Source: Aureispira sp963837355
Lineage (GTDB): Bacteria; Bacteroidota; Bacteroidia; Chitinophagales; Saprospiraceae
Assembly: GCA_963837355.1 (NCBI GenBank)
Contig: CAWIMY010000001.1
Span: 62,001 to 126,000 of the forward strand
Direction: 5' to 3'
Length of the DNA stretch: 64,000 nucleotides
Part shown: positions 35,819 through 44,016 of the stretch, piece after piece
Layout of the letters: every line of letters begins with the position of its first letter
Position numbering within the stretch: position 1 is the first letter of the stretch
The notes under the pieces: generated by a model
Database searches by the model: none
Told to the model about the DNA's origin: nothing
What the model saw: the letters and a program-made list of their open reading frames with translations, nothing else
Program-made: the position numbers and the translations under genes

Positions 35819-36514
35819 ATGAAAAATATATACACACCTTTACTATTGTTTTTGTTATCGTTACCAGCTGTGCTTTTGGCGCAGTATGATGCTCCACAGA
35901 ATGATGATTGGGATGGCCGCTCCACTTGGGGCGAGGTGGTTCCAGCTACCGAAGAAAATGATTTTTCAGATCATAATAACCTAATTTTGCCACTGGATTT
36001 TACAGGGGTAGAAGCAGAGGTAATGAGCAACAATCAAGTGGAGTTGACTTGGGCGACAGCTGCTGAAATTAACAACGATTATTTTGAAATACAACATGCC
36101 AAAGATGGCGTTTACTGGGAGACGGTAGCCGTTATTTCTGGACAAGGGTTTTCACAAGAGCCACAGTATTATCGTTTTATTGATATTAATCCTAGACAGG
36201 GGCGCCACCACTACCGCTTAAAACAGGTGAATTTTGATGGTAGTTACTCTTATTCTATGAATGTTAGCATTATTTCTAGCATAGAGCAAACTCCGATTGT
36301 ATTAATACCCAATCCTGTACGCGAATACCAGACGATAAAAATCGTCAATGCTAGAGGGTTAGAACACATCGAAATTTTTGATCGTTACGGTACATTAGTA
36401 CGTCAAATTCACCAACCTAGAAAGCGAATCAATATGGATTTTGGTTCTGGGGTGTATGTTGTGCGCGTCAAAACAGACAACGGCTGGGCTGTACAGCAAT
36501 TGGTCGTTAAGTAA
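35819..36514 (+). CDS. Secreted protein with T9SS type A sorting domain
   Basis: A 231-residue protein. The N-terminus is a signal peptide (LLSLPAVLLA-QYD). The last 80 residues are a type A T9SS sorting domain: IPNPVREYQTIKI, EIFDRYGTLVR, and the final GVYVVRVKTDNGWAVQQLVVK type strand. Between them is a small beta-sandwich with ELTWATAAEINNDYFEIQHAKDG, a common accompaniment. Thus it crosses the outer membrane by T9SS and is released or attached to the surface. The passenger region is too small for a recognisable enzyme; an adhesin-like or structural role is possible. It is flanked by intergenic spaces and is followed by a strong terminator. Confidence 0.85.
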   Translation: MKNIYTPLLLFLLSLPAVLLAQYDAPQNDDWDGRSTWGEVVPATEENDFSDHNNLILPLDFTGVEAEVMSNNQVELTWATAAEINNDYFEIQHAKDGVYWETVAVISGQGFSQEPQYYRFIDINPRQGRHHYRLKQVNFDGSYSYSMNVSIISSIEQTPIVLIPNPVREYQTIKIVNARGLEHIEIFDRYGTLVRQIHQPRKRINMDFGSGVYVVRVKTDNGWAVQQLVVK

Positions 36515-36558
36515 GAAAAACTACAAAAGAGTTAAAGTAACAAAATGAAAGTATAGGC

Positions 36559-36612
36559 CGATCAAACCTGATCGTTCCGTTTGTAGAATGTGAAAGTCCT
36601 GTATTACTTTTG
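36559..36612 (+). promoter_or_regulatory. Canonical promoter with adjacent operator-like repeat
   Basis: TTTG at 36580-36583, a 21-base spacer, and TACTTTTG at 36605-36612 make a full Bacteroidota promoter. Just upstream is CGATCA-AACC-TGATCG (36559-36574). The terminator at 36620 follows at once. Confidence 0.55.
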
Positions 36613-36619
36613 CATTCGG

Positions 36620-36653
36620 GTCAAAGAGGCAATTAGCCTCTTTGACTTTTTTT
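36620..36653 (+). terminator. Strong terminator, T9SS protein gene or short RNA
   Basis: GTCAAAGAGGC (36620-36630) pairs exactly with GCCTCTTTGAC (36636-36646), followed by seven Ts. It ends the T9SS cargo transcript from upstream. Confidence 0.9.
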
Positions 36654-37306
36654 ATGCCTAGGCATTACCTTTTTGGGCAAACCACTAAATACCGTGTAAC
36701 AGAAGATTATTTAGTGGTGGTGTCCGTAACTTGTCTTTTCTTTTCATCCTTTTGCTAAGATACGAGCGCTTCGCTTGTAGTTCGTGGTGCCGAAAAAAGA
36801 AACAAACTTAAGCATGACCGAAGGGAACGAGCGGTTTGGTGCCTTGCACCAACAGGGCTGCCCGCTCACGACCGTAGGGAGCTAACTCGCCTTCCCGATA
36901 AATAGGGATCAAGCTCGCTCAAACAAAGAAGGTTTTATTTTTAGCAAAAGGCTAAAAATAGCGGCTCGCCGTGAAACAGCTTACTGCTCCAGCAACTTCC
37001 TATGCCCACTATTTTCTTTGCTCTTGAAAGTCTTCCCAGCTGTTGACTAGCGATAAGGAGATGGAGCAATTGAATCATTATTAGTGAATATTATTTTAAT
37101 TTATTAATTAACGGTTTATAAGGATGGTGATTAATGGTATATGCTTCCTTATAAGTGATTTATCTTTAGTGAAAAGTAAAAAAAAGCACTTTTGATGAAC
37201 AAAAGCACTGTTTTTTTTATTTATATAGTAGAACGAGGCAGTCACAGAAACACACACAAATGGCTGGAATAGTTCTTATTTTAGAACAGCATAAAACACA
37301 CCAATT
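36654..37306. other. Hairpin-rich noncoding region
   Basis: No gene fits. Several inverted repeats are exact: ACCACTAAAT (36681-36690) with 36709-36718; TTGGTGC (36836-36842) with GCACCAA (36846-36852) inside an outer GAGCGG/CCGCTC (36829-36834, 36862-36867); TATTTTTAGC (36936-36945) with GCTAAAAATA (36951-36960). A direct repeat GACCGAAGGGA / GACCGTAGGGA is at 36816 and 36870. It may be a structured RNA or a dispersed genomic repeat. Confidence 0.5.
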
Positions 37307-37597
37307 ATGTCTACGCACGATATGGTTAAAGAAGATTACAATCTTTTGAACAAAATTAAAAAATATGGTTTTATTGTATTTAATGTATTAATGATCGCTT
37401 GGGTGGCTGTTGCCTATCTCGTAGGAAACGCCGAGGAAGGAGGAGTAAAAAGCATTCCTGAAGAGCCCGCGTTTGGTGCGGATGTCGGGATGTTGTACAT
37501 TGGAATTATTTGGGTTGTGGGTAATTTGGCTTTGGGCTTAATTGCTTGGTATCTCCGATCTAAAACGCCCGATACAATGCATACCACTGAGCTGTAA
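37307..37597 (+). CDS. Small membrane protein, unknown
   Basis: A 96-residue protein with two predicted membrane helices (about residues 22-41 and 64-83) joined by a short acidic loop containing EEGGVKSIPEEPAFGAD. I recognise no family. The hydrophobic pattern and a good terminator after it support a real gene. It is transcribed towards pnp from the other side, and the strong shared terminator at 37631 separates the two. Upstream is 650 bases of noncoding DNA. Confidence 0.6.
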   Translation: MSTHDMVKEDYNLLNKIKKYGFIVFNVLMIAWVAVAYLVGNAEEGGVKSIPEEPAFGADVGMLYIGIIWVVGNLALGLIAWYLRSKTPDTMHTTEL

Positions 37598-37630
37598 TTC
37601 ACTACAAACTAGTAAGCTATAAAAATAGAG

Positions 37631-37663
37631 AGCGCCATCTTGATACGAAATCAAGATGGCGCT
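37631..37663. terminator. Bidirectional terminator
   Basis: AGCGCCATCTTGAT (37631-37644) is the exact reverse complement of 37650-37663 with a 5-base loop. It lies between the small membrane protein and pnp, which converge. Confidence 0.9.
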
Positions 37664-37694
37664 TTTATTAGTTAGAAGTCTAAGTCTCTACTAA

Positions 37695-39923
37695 TTAGTC
37701 TCTTCTATTGCGATCATTGTTGCGCGGTCTGCGTTCGCGATCATTGCGATCATTGCGATCATTGCGATCACCCCGAGGTTTGCGTTCGCGCTCTACATAG
37801 CCTTCTGGTTTGTCCATCAAGACTTTGCGAGACAATTTGTATTTGCCAGTACGCTCATCAATGGCTAGTAATTTTACTTTCAAGACATCGCCTACAGATA
37901 CGGCATCTTCTACATTCTCGATTCTAGACCAAGAAATTTCTGATACGTGCAGTAGACCTTCTTTACCAGGCATGAACTCTACAAACGCACCGTAAGGCAT
38001 AATGCTCACTACTTTAGCGTCGTATTCTTCGCCTACTTCTGCTTCGGCAGCAATACCTTTGATGATGTTCAAGGCCGCTTCCACGGTTTCTTTTCCTACA
38101 CCAGAGATAAAGACAATACCTCTTTTATTTTCTTCTTCGATGGTAATCGTCGCTCCTGTATCCGCTTGGATACCTTGGATGATTTTACCACCAGGTCCGA
38201 TAACTGCTCCAATTTTGTCACCAGGAATTTCATAGCGAACAATACGGGGCGCGTGTGGTTTTAACTCTTCGTTGTGTGTTGGAATCGTTTCGTTCATCAA
38301 GTTGAGGATGTGCAAACGACCTTCGCGGGCTTGAGCCAATGCTTCTGCCAACAACGCGTAATCCAATCCATCAATTTTGATGTCCATTTGACAAGCACAA
38401 ATACCGTCGGCAGTACCTGTTACTTTAAAGTCCATATCACCCAAGTGGTCTTCGTCGCCTAAAATGTCTGACAAGACAACCGCGCGCGTTCCATCAGAGA
38501 TCAAACCCATAGCAATACCAGAAACAGGAGCCATCAAAGGCACGCCCGCATCCATCAAAGCCATAGAACCAGAACAAACAGATGCCATAGAAGAAGAACC
38601 ATTCGATTCTAATACATCAGCCGTTACTCTTACCGTGTAAGGGTAGTCTTTTGGGAAAACCATCTCTAGCGAGCGACGGGCTAGGTTACCGTGTCCAATT
38701 TCGCGACGAGACACACCACCTACGCGTTTCACTTCATTCGTACAGAAAGGAGGGAAGGTATAGTGTAAGAAAAACTTATCATAACGCTGGTCCATAGCCG
38801 TGTCGATCATAGGTTGATCCAACTTAGATCCCAAGGTAACGGTAGCTAAAGCTTGTGTTTCTCCACGATTGAAGATAGACGAACCGTGGGGCGAAGGCAA
38901 GGAATTGACTTCGCACCAAATAGGGCGAATTTCGTCAGGCTTGCGACCATCTAAACGTACTTTTTCTGACATAACCATCTCGCGGATGGTATGTTTCATA
39001 TTTTGGTAGAAGTATTCGCTGACAAATTTGCCATTCTCCTCCATGTATTCCTCTCCGTGCTTTGCTAACAAATCCTCTTTTAGCTGCTCTTTGATCGCAG
39101 AAAAACCATCTTTGCGTTCTTGCTTGCTTAAACCACCGCTAGCGATTGCATGAATTTGATCACGCGTCGCCTCGTTAATTTCTGCTTGCAATTCGGGGTT
39201 AGCTTCTACTTCTTCTGTCGCACGGTTTTGGGTGATGTTCAAAGCCTGACGCAATTCAATTTGCATTTGGCATTGTTCCTTGATCGCCTCGTGGCCTACT
39301 TTGATCGCTTCGATCAAGTCTGCTTCCGAACATTGTCTAGCTTCTCCTTCTACCATAGAGATGTTATCGAGGGTTCCCCCAACAATAAAGCTCATGTCTG
39401 CTCCTTCTAAATCAGAGCGAGTAGGATTGATGACGAATTCGCCATTGATACGGGCAACACGTACTTCTGAAATAGGATGCTCGAAAGCAATTTCAGAGGC
39501 CATCAAAGCAGCAGAAGCGGCAAAGGCGGCATAACAGTCGGCCATAATTTCTTTGTCTCCAGAGATTAGAGAAACAAAAATTTGCGTTTCATTCATGTAC
39601 CCATCAGGGAACATCGGACGAATAACGCGGTCAATCAAACGACAAACTAAGACTTCGCTGTCTGACAAGCGTGCTTCGCGTTTGAAAAAATTGCCAGGAA
39701 TACGTCCAGCCGAAGCGAATTTTTCTCTAAATTCAACCGTCAGTGGAAAAAAGCTTTGGCCAGGCTTGGCTTCGGTAGCCGATACTGCCGTGGAGAGGAG
39801 CCACATGTCTCCGTGGCGTAAAACGATAGAACCGTCTGCTAAAGCCGCTAATTTTCCGCTTTCTAGCGTAATTTCTTGGTTGGCAATAGTTTTAGTTACC
39901 GTTGTTGGAATTTGCTTACCCAT
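37695..39923 (-). CDS. pnp: Polyribonucleotide nucleotidyltransferase
   Basis: A 742-residue PNPase. It has the two RNase PH-like cores (RPMFPDGYMNETQIFVS and RRSLEMVFPKDYPYTVR regions), then a KH domain with GAVIGPGGKIIQGI, and an S1 domain near EFMPGKEGLLHVSEIS. The tail is a run of RND repeats (residues about 715-740), encoded by near-identical 9-base units, likely unstructured and possibly RNA binding. The enzyme degrades mRNA 3' to 5' with phosphate. The rpsO gene lies upstream in the same direction, the classic rpsO-pnp order, but separated by 200 bases and rpsO's own terminator. Start ATG fits the MGKQIPTTV family beginning. Confidence 0.97.
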   Translation of the reverse strand: MGKQIPTTVTKTIANQEITLESGKLAALADGSIVLRHGDMWLLSTAVSATEAKPGQSFFPLTVEFREKFASAGRIPGNFFKREARLSDSEVLVCRLIDRVIRPMFPDGYMNETQIFVSLISGDKEIMADCYAAFAASAALMASEIAFEHPISEVRVARINGEFVINPTRSDLEGADMSFIVGGTLDNISMVEGEARQCSEADLIEAIKVGHEAIKEQCQMQIELRQALNITQNRATEEVEANPELQAEINEATRDQIHAIASGGLSKQERKDGFSAIKEQLKEDLLAKHGEEYMEENGKFVSEYFYQNMKHTIREMVMSEKVRLDGRKPDEIRPIWCEVNSLPSPHGSSIFNRGETQALATVTLGSKLDQPMIDTAMDQRYDKFFLHYTFPPFCTNEVKRVGGVSRREIGHGNLARRSLEMVFPKDYPYTVRVTADVLESNGSSSMASVCSGSMALMDAGVPLMAPVSGIAMGLISDGTRAVVLSDILGDEDHLGDMDFKVTGTADGICACQMDIKIDGLDYALLAEALAQAREGRLHILNLMNETIPTHNEELKPHAPRIVRYEIPGDKIGAVIGPGGKIIQGIQADTGATITIEEENKRGIVFISGVGKETVEAALNIIKGIAAEAEVGEEYDAKVVSIMPYGAFVEFMPGKEGLLHVSEISWSRIENVEDAVSVGDVLKVKLLAIDERTGKYKLSRKVLMDKPEGYVERERKPRGDRNDRNDRNDRERRPRNNDRNRRD

Positions 39924-40073
39924 GTTGGTAATTTTTTAAAATATTAATAATATAATCCATCATGCTATACCGTTTGCATAGCACGTCATCCAAAAAGTTG
40001 ATCTCCTGAATCAGCGACCAACTCGCAACTCCAAAGAGTTGTTCTATTGCCGCTAGTAAAAACTCACTAGTAG

Positions 40074-40108
40074 CAAAAAAAAGAAAGTGCTTCACAAGGA
40101 AGCACTTT
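40074..40108 (-). terminator. Terminator of rpsO
   Basis: AAAGTGCTTC (40084-40093) pairs with GAAGCACTTT (40099-40108); on the minus strand it is followed by Ts. Confidence 0.85.
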
Positions 40109-40130
40109 TTAATAAGGTATCGTGGTAGCT

Positions 40131-40424
40131 TTATTTGTTCTTACCCAAGACATCTCTAATTTCTAGAGATTTGATCAAGTTACGGTATTTGACAACGTCT
40201 TTACCTGCAAGGTAGCTCAACAAAGAGCGACGGTGACCAACCATTTTCAACAAAGAGCGTCTTGTAGAGTGGTCTTTGTGGTTAGCTTTCAAATGCTCCG
40301 ATAACTTTTGGATACGGTAGGTCAACAAAGCGATTTGCCCTTCAGTTGAACCTGTGTTTTTCTCAGAACCGCCGTGTTTTGCAAAAATCTCAGCAGTTAT
40401 TTCTTTAGTTAGGTAAATTCCCAT
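40131..40424 (-). CDS. rpsO: 30S ribosomal protein S15
   Basis: A 97-residue protein with the S15 signature GSTEGQIALLTYRIQKLSEHL and the basic region HSTRRSLLKMVGHRRSLLSYL. It binds 16S rRNA in the small subunit platform. The end LGKNK and the N-terminus MGIYLTKE extend it slightly beyond the 89 residues of E. coli. It has its own promoter (40486-40515) and terminator, so it is probably not always co-transcribed with pnp downstream. No unusual residue is seen. Confidence 0.97.
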   Translation of the reverse strand: MGIYLTKEITAEIFAKHGGSEKNTGSTEGQIALLTYRIQKLSEHLKANHKDHSTRRSLLKMVGHRRSLLSYLAGKDVVKYRNLIKSLEIRDVLGKNK

Positions 40425-40485
40425 TTCTAAATTGTTGTTTGTATTGATTACTAATCAAGATATTCTAAATCATATTTTAGCCCTG

Positions 40486-40515
40486 CAAAAGTACGGCATT
40501 TTTTGACAAAAACAA
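40486..40515 (-). promoter_or_regulatory. rpsO promoter
   Basis: On the minus strand TTG (40513-40515), a 19-base spacer and TACTTTTG (40486-40493) match the Bacteroidota consensus. The start codon is 61 bases further. Confidence 0.6.
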
Positions 40516-40643
40516 GATTCCCTTTAAAAAATGTACCGATTTTGTGATATATTTACCCGAAGACGCTGTTGTATAAATAAGCAAGGGCGGGACGCGACTC
40601 TATACAACCCATTTACACACTACAAACATTCAAGACAACGCAC

Positions 40644-42044
40644 ATGGCGAAATTAGCACAAGTTAGAGAATTGTATGATATGGTTTCGTTTAGAAATCAA
40701 ATTAAAACCTTGCAGGAATGCGAGACAATGGTACGGTACGCCCAAGCACAAGGCAAAAAAGTACCAACGCATGTCCTCAAACAAATGTCGGAGCTAAACG
40801 CCATTGCCCACGAGCTAAACGACCGCATTCGTGCAGGCAATATCGAACACTTAGATCCGCGCTCCCTCAACATGGCGCTCATCGGCGAGCTACACCGCGA
40901 AATGGCGGTTGTCATTGCTCCTGCGATGCCTTCTACGGTGCTGCTGATGGAACAAAACAAGCGTCAAGGCTTGTTTGGTATTTTAGGGCCAGTGCCTTTA
41001 GTGCGCCGCCTCAATGTGATTACGTTGCTTTGTTTGGTGGCCTTCTTGGGGTTGTTTTTTGCCACTGATGTTGACTCTTACACCGTCAACGGAGATATTT
41101 TATCCTATAAGGGGATGGCCTTTGTGTACAATGAATTGGTAATTGTTTGTTTGGCCGCTTTGGGTGCTTCTTTTTATGCGTTGTTTGAAGTGTATAAATA
41201 CATTCCCAAGCAGTCCTACGATCCTCAGTACGATTCGATTTATTGGATTCGCTTTGTTTTAGGCATTGTATCAGGGGTAATCTTAGCACAGTTTATCTTT
41301 GTTTCTCCCGAAATTTTGGGCCGAGGGGTAGACGAAGTGGAGCGGAGTATGGCCAGTTCTAGAGAATTGGGCGGTTTTATGACATACAAACCTTTGCTAG
41401 CGTTTTTGGGTGGTTTCTCTGCCCGTGTTGTTCATAAGATTTTGAACTCTATGGTCGAGGCCATCGAAACCTTCATCAGTGGTTCCGCCCGCGATATGTT
41501 GGTGGCTAGAGAAGAAGCGGCCAAGGTAAAAATGCAACAACAAATTGACGCGATCAAGCGTACCAATGCCCAAGCGGCTACGGCACAGCGTATGGACGCT
41601 ACCGTGAAGTTGATGCAGCTGAAAGAAGAAATCAATGGAGGAATGGCGAGCCAGCAAGACATTGCTTTTCGCCTCAACCAGTTGATGGGGGAGTATATGC
41701 AGCCTGTGAGCAAGACCAACATCAACTTCAATGCCCCGCATCAAGTTCAAAATACGACCCACACGCACCAGCCCGATCCCAATGATCCACATGTCTATAA
41801 TCCGACACAACCGCATAGCCATAACACCCCGCCTATTGTCGATAACTACCAACCGGGTACCGTCGATCATTTTAACGAGCCTATTTTGAATGACCAAGGC
41901 GAGCCCATTATTATTCACGATGTGGACGAAATTGACATCCCAGACTTTCCAGATGATTTGGACAATCCAGATTTTCCCATGCCTGGCGATATAGAGGGTG
42001 ATAATCCTGATTTTGATCCTAATAATCCAGACTTAAACGTATAG
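40644..42044 (+). CDS. Membrane protein with acidic, Pro/His-rich tail, unknown
   Basis: A 466-residue protein I do not recognise. The first 110 residues are helical and soluble. Four membrane helices follow (about 113-133, 155-178, 200-220, 245-263), then a coiled-coil region rich in Gln/Lys (280-345). The last 110 residues are low complexity: histidine-threonine pairs (QNTTHTHQPDPND), then an acidic part with NPDF repeats and DIPDFPDDL. Such a tail is likely disordered and exposed. The stop is directly followed by the ATG of the next gene, so the two are co-expressed. No enzyme motif is seen; a scaffold or stress function would be a guess. Confidence 0.6.
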   Translation: MAKLAQVRELYDMVSFRNQIKTLQECETMVRYAQAQGKKVPTHVLKQMSELNAIAHELNDRIRAGNIEHLDPRSLNMALIGELHREMAVVIAPAMPSTVLLMEQNKRQGLFGILGPVPLVRRLNVITLLCLVAFLGLFFATDVDSYTVNGDILSYKGMAFVYNELVIVCLAALGASFYALFEVYKYIPKQSYDPQYDSIYWIRFVLGIVSGVILAQFIFVSPEILGRGVDEVERSMASSRELGGFMTYKPLLAFLGGFSARVVHKILNSMVEAIETFISGSARDMLVAREEAAKVKMQQQIDAIKRTNAQAATAQRMDATVKLMQLKEEINGGMASQQDIAFRLNQLMGEYMQPVSKTNINFNAPHQVQNTTHTHQPDPNDPHVYNPTQPHSHNTPPIVDNYQPGTVDHFNEPILNDQGEPIIIHDVDEIDIPDFPDDLDNPDFPMPGDIEGDNPDFDPNNPDLNV

Positions 42045-42503
42045 ATGAAATTTTTGCTCTGGCTCAGCCTACTACTCCTTGCGGGGAGTAGTGGCCTTTG
42101 GGCACAAGAAACGACTACGACGGCTCCGTTGCTGCTCTCCTTGGAGCGCACTACTTGCTATGGGCATTGTCCTTATTATAGTATACAAATATATGCCGAT
42201 GGACGCGCGGTCTATGAGGGTAAGCAAAACGTTAGCTTATTGGGCAACTATACGGCTACCGTGCCACCAAGTTTGGTAGAGCGCTTATTGGCGAAAGCCA
42301 AAGCCATTAACTACCTCGATCTAGCACCCAAATACCCTATCAAAGGCTTAGGCATCATTGATTTTCCTGTTTGTATTAGTAGCGTTCGCCAAGATGGCGT
42401 TCTCAAAACGATTTACAACCGCAACGAAGCCCCGCCCGCTCTCATCGCTTATGAGCAACTCTTTGACGAATTGACAGAAACTTTGCCGTGGCAAGCCCAA
42501 TAG
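42045..42503 (+). CDS. Exported DUF6438-type protein
   Basis: A 152-residue protein with a signal peptide (LLAGSSGLWA-QET). The block LSLERTTCYGHCPYYSIQIYADG, with two close cysteines, is what I recall from DUF6438, a family of exported proteins in Bacteroidota with no known function. The two cysteines may pair in the periplasm. It starts immediately after the membrane protein gene, making a two-gene operon. The remaining part is a small beta/alpha fold ending without a sorting domain, so it likely stays in the periplasm. Confidence 0.65.
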   Translation: MKFLLWLSLLLLAGSSGLWAQETTTTAPLLLSLERTTCYGHCPYYSIQIYADGRAVYEGKQNVSLLGNYTATVPPSLVERLLAKAKAINYLDLAPKYPIKGLGIIDFPVCISSVRQDGVLKTIYNRNEAPPALIAYEQLFDELTETLPWQAQ

Positions 42504-42557
42504 ATCAACTAGTTATCAAAAAAAGGATTTTTATACTAAAAAAAAGCACTAAAAAAC

Positions 42558-42588
42558 TTGCATCGCCTTTATCAATGGCCTATATTTG
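42558..42588 (+). promoter_or_regulatory. tRNA-Cys promoter
   Basis: TTG at 42558-42560, a 20-base spacer and TATATTTG at 42581-42588, a perfect fit to TTG-N20-TAnnTTTG. The tRNA begins 19 bases later. Confidence 0.75.
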
Positions 42589-42607
42589 CAGTCTAGTAAC
42601 GTAATCA

Positions 42608-42678
42608 GGTCGGGTGGCCGAGTGGCTAGGCTGGGCTCTGCAAAAGCTCCTACAGCAGTTCGAATCTGCTTCCGACCT
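42608..42678 (+). tRNA. tRNA-Cys (GCA)
   Basis: A full cloverleaf can be drawn. The acceptor stem is GGTCGGG (42608-42614) with TCCGACC (42671-42677). The D stem is GCC/GGC, the anticodon stem GGGCT/AGCTC with loop CTGCAAA giving anticodon GCA (42640-42642), and the T arm AGCAG-TTCGAAT-CTGCT. U at 42678 is the discriminator, the usual identity base for tRNA-Cys. CCA is not encoded, as common in this phylum. The gene stands alone between its promoter and a terminator, and is the only RNA gene I can support in the window. Confidence 0.95.
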
Positions 42679-42686
42679 CTTATTAG

Positions 42687-42723
42687 AATGCCTTTGTGAA
42701 TCTATTTCGCAAAGGCATTTTTT
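42687..42723 (+). terminator. Terminator after tRNA-Cys
   Basis: AATGCCTTTG (42687-42696) pairs with CAAAGGCATT (42710-42719), followed by Ts. Confidence 0.85.
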
Positions 42724-43075
42724 ATTGTTAGAAATCTATTAGTAAATAGGTTATGGAGCGTACCAAAGGGGAGTGGACGTAGAACCTTTGCTATAGTAAT
42801 GATTACTAGCACCTCCAAACGAAGAGCTAAGTATTCTGTTTTTTAATGCTCAACGGCGCTGGATGGACAAGTACTGCATTCCTCCAACAACCCTAGAAAC
42901 GTTCCACAAAGGCATTCGCAAAAATGCTTTCGCTCTCGTCCAATTTCCAACCAACAAACTTGTTAAACCCCTATATTATCCCTATCATTGTGGACATCTT
43001 TTGATAAGGCTTGATTACAATAGAAACCACTCGATTGACACTAAATAACTACCTAAAACTCGACGACGCGTAGGC
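42724..43075. other. Intergenic region between tRNA-Cys and the ion channel gene
   Basis: The only reading frame (42863-43048, 61 codons) has no family resemblance and no start context, so I treat it as chance. No hairpin or promoter of note was seen. Confidence 0.5.
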
Positions 43076-43993
43076 ATGACACGAAACAGATCCAAGTATC
43101 GATTGCTGGCAAGGAGAATTGTAGATAACAAGTGGTTTACTGTAGGGATCATGTTCCTCATTATCCTCAATGGATTACTGATTGGAGTACAGACTTACGA
43201 CAATGCCCCTGATTTTATCCGTGTCATTCAACTTTCCATCCTATTTATATTTTTTCTAGAAATTATCTTGCGTTGGACTGGCCGCCGCACGACTAAAGAG
43301 TACGTGGATGATTGGTGGAACTGGTTCGATATTTTTATCTTGGTCATTGGGATTATTCCCGAAGTGGCGGATATGGTGCTGCAAAATGATGATGGCGAGG
43401 CTAATATTCTTTCTACACTGCGTATTTTGAGGGTCGTACAGCTCACACGCTCCATTCGGGCAATCGGAGAACTACAATTGCTTATTGGGGTATTAATCAA
43501 GTCCATTCGCTCGCTCTCTTACATTGCCGTCCTGTTTTTACTCATCATGTACATCTATGCTATTATTGGGGTAACGTTATTTAGAAACCCCGATTACGAA
43601 AAATCGGAGCATTTAAGATTAACAGTGAGCAACCCTGACCCATACGGAGATTTAGGCGAGGCTTTTTTTACCTTGTTTAGAATTTTGACAGGAGAAGATT
43701 GGACGGATTTACGGTACAATTTGTTGACCAGTGAACACATCAATGGTACTTCTCCCAAAGCCTCTGGCACAGTAGTGACCATTTATCACGTTTCTTGGAT
43801 GGTCATCGCCGCTTATTTGTTAATTAACTTAGTTATTGGAGCGATTGTTAATAACTTCCAGTTGGTACTCGATGCCCAACGAGAGGGCGAACTTAAAGCC
43901 GCTCGTAAAGAAGCAGGCGAGGAGGAAGACCCTCGAAATGACGATGATTCAGGGGAACCACAGCGCCGCCATATTAAGCGCCCCAAAATTTAA
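43076..43993 (+). CDS. Single-domain voltage-gated cation channel with CaV-like filter
   Basis: A 305-residue six-helix channel that would work as a homotetramer in the inner membrane. The S4 voltage sensor is LRILRVVQLTRSIRAI, with Arg116, Arg119, Arg125 and Arg128. The pore loop FFTLFRILTGEDWTD carries the selectivity filter TGEDWTD at 205-211, and S6 is WMVIAAYLLINLVIGAIVNNF. Prokaryotic NaV channels usually have TLESW-type filters; here an extra acid (Glu207, Asp208) follows the TxExW pattern and resembles the domain II filter of animal CaV channels. The C-terminus is charged and likely a short coiled coil. Selectivity for calcium is a prediction. Confidence 0.85.
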   Translation: MTRNRSKYRLLARRIVDNKWFTVGIMFLIILNGLLIGVQTYDNAPDFIRVIQLSILFIFFLEIILRWTGRRTTKEYVDDWWNWFDIFILVIGIIPEVADMVLQNDDGEANILSTLRILRVVQLTRSIRAIGELQLLIGVLIKSIRSLSYIAVLFLLIMYIYAIIGVTLFRNPDYEKSEHLRLTVSNPDPYGDLGEAFFTLFRILTGEDWTDLRYNLLTSEHINGTSPKASGTVVTIYHVSWMVIAAYLLINLVIGAIVNNFQLVLDAQREGELKAARKEAGEEEDPRNDDDSGEPQRRHIKRPKI

Positions 43994-44016
43994 TTTCGCT
44001 CTTTGAAACCAACGTT

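Noticed and set aside
37714..37778. CRISPR-like short repeats at the end of pnp
   Set aside because: They are in-frame RND codons of the pnp tail, not spaced repeats.
42863..43048. 61-codon frame between tRNA-Cys and the channel gene
   Set aside because: No start context, no family match and no operon support.
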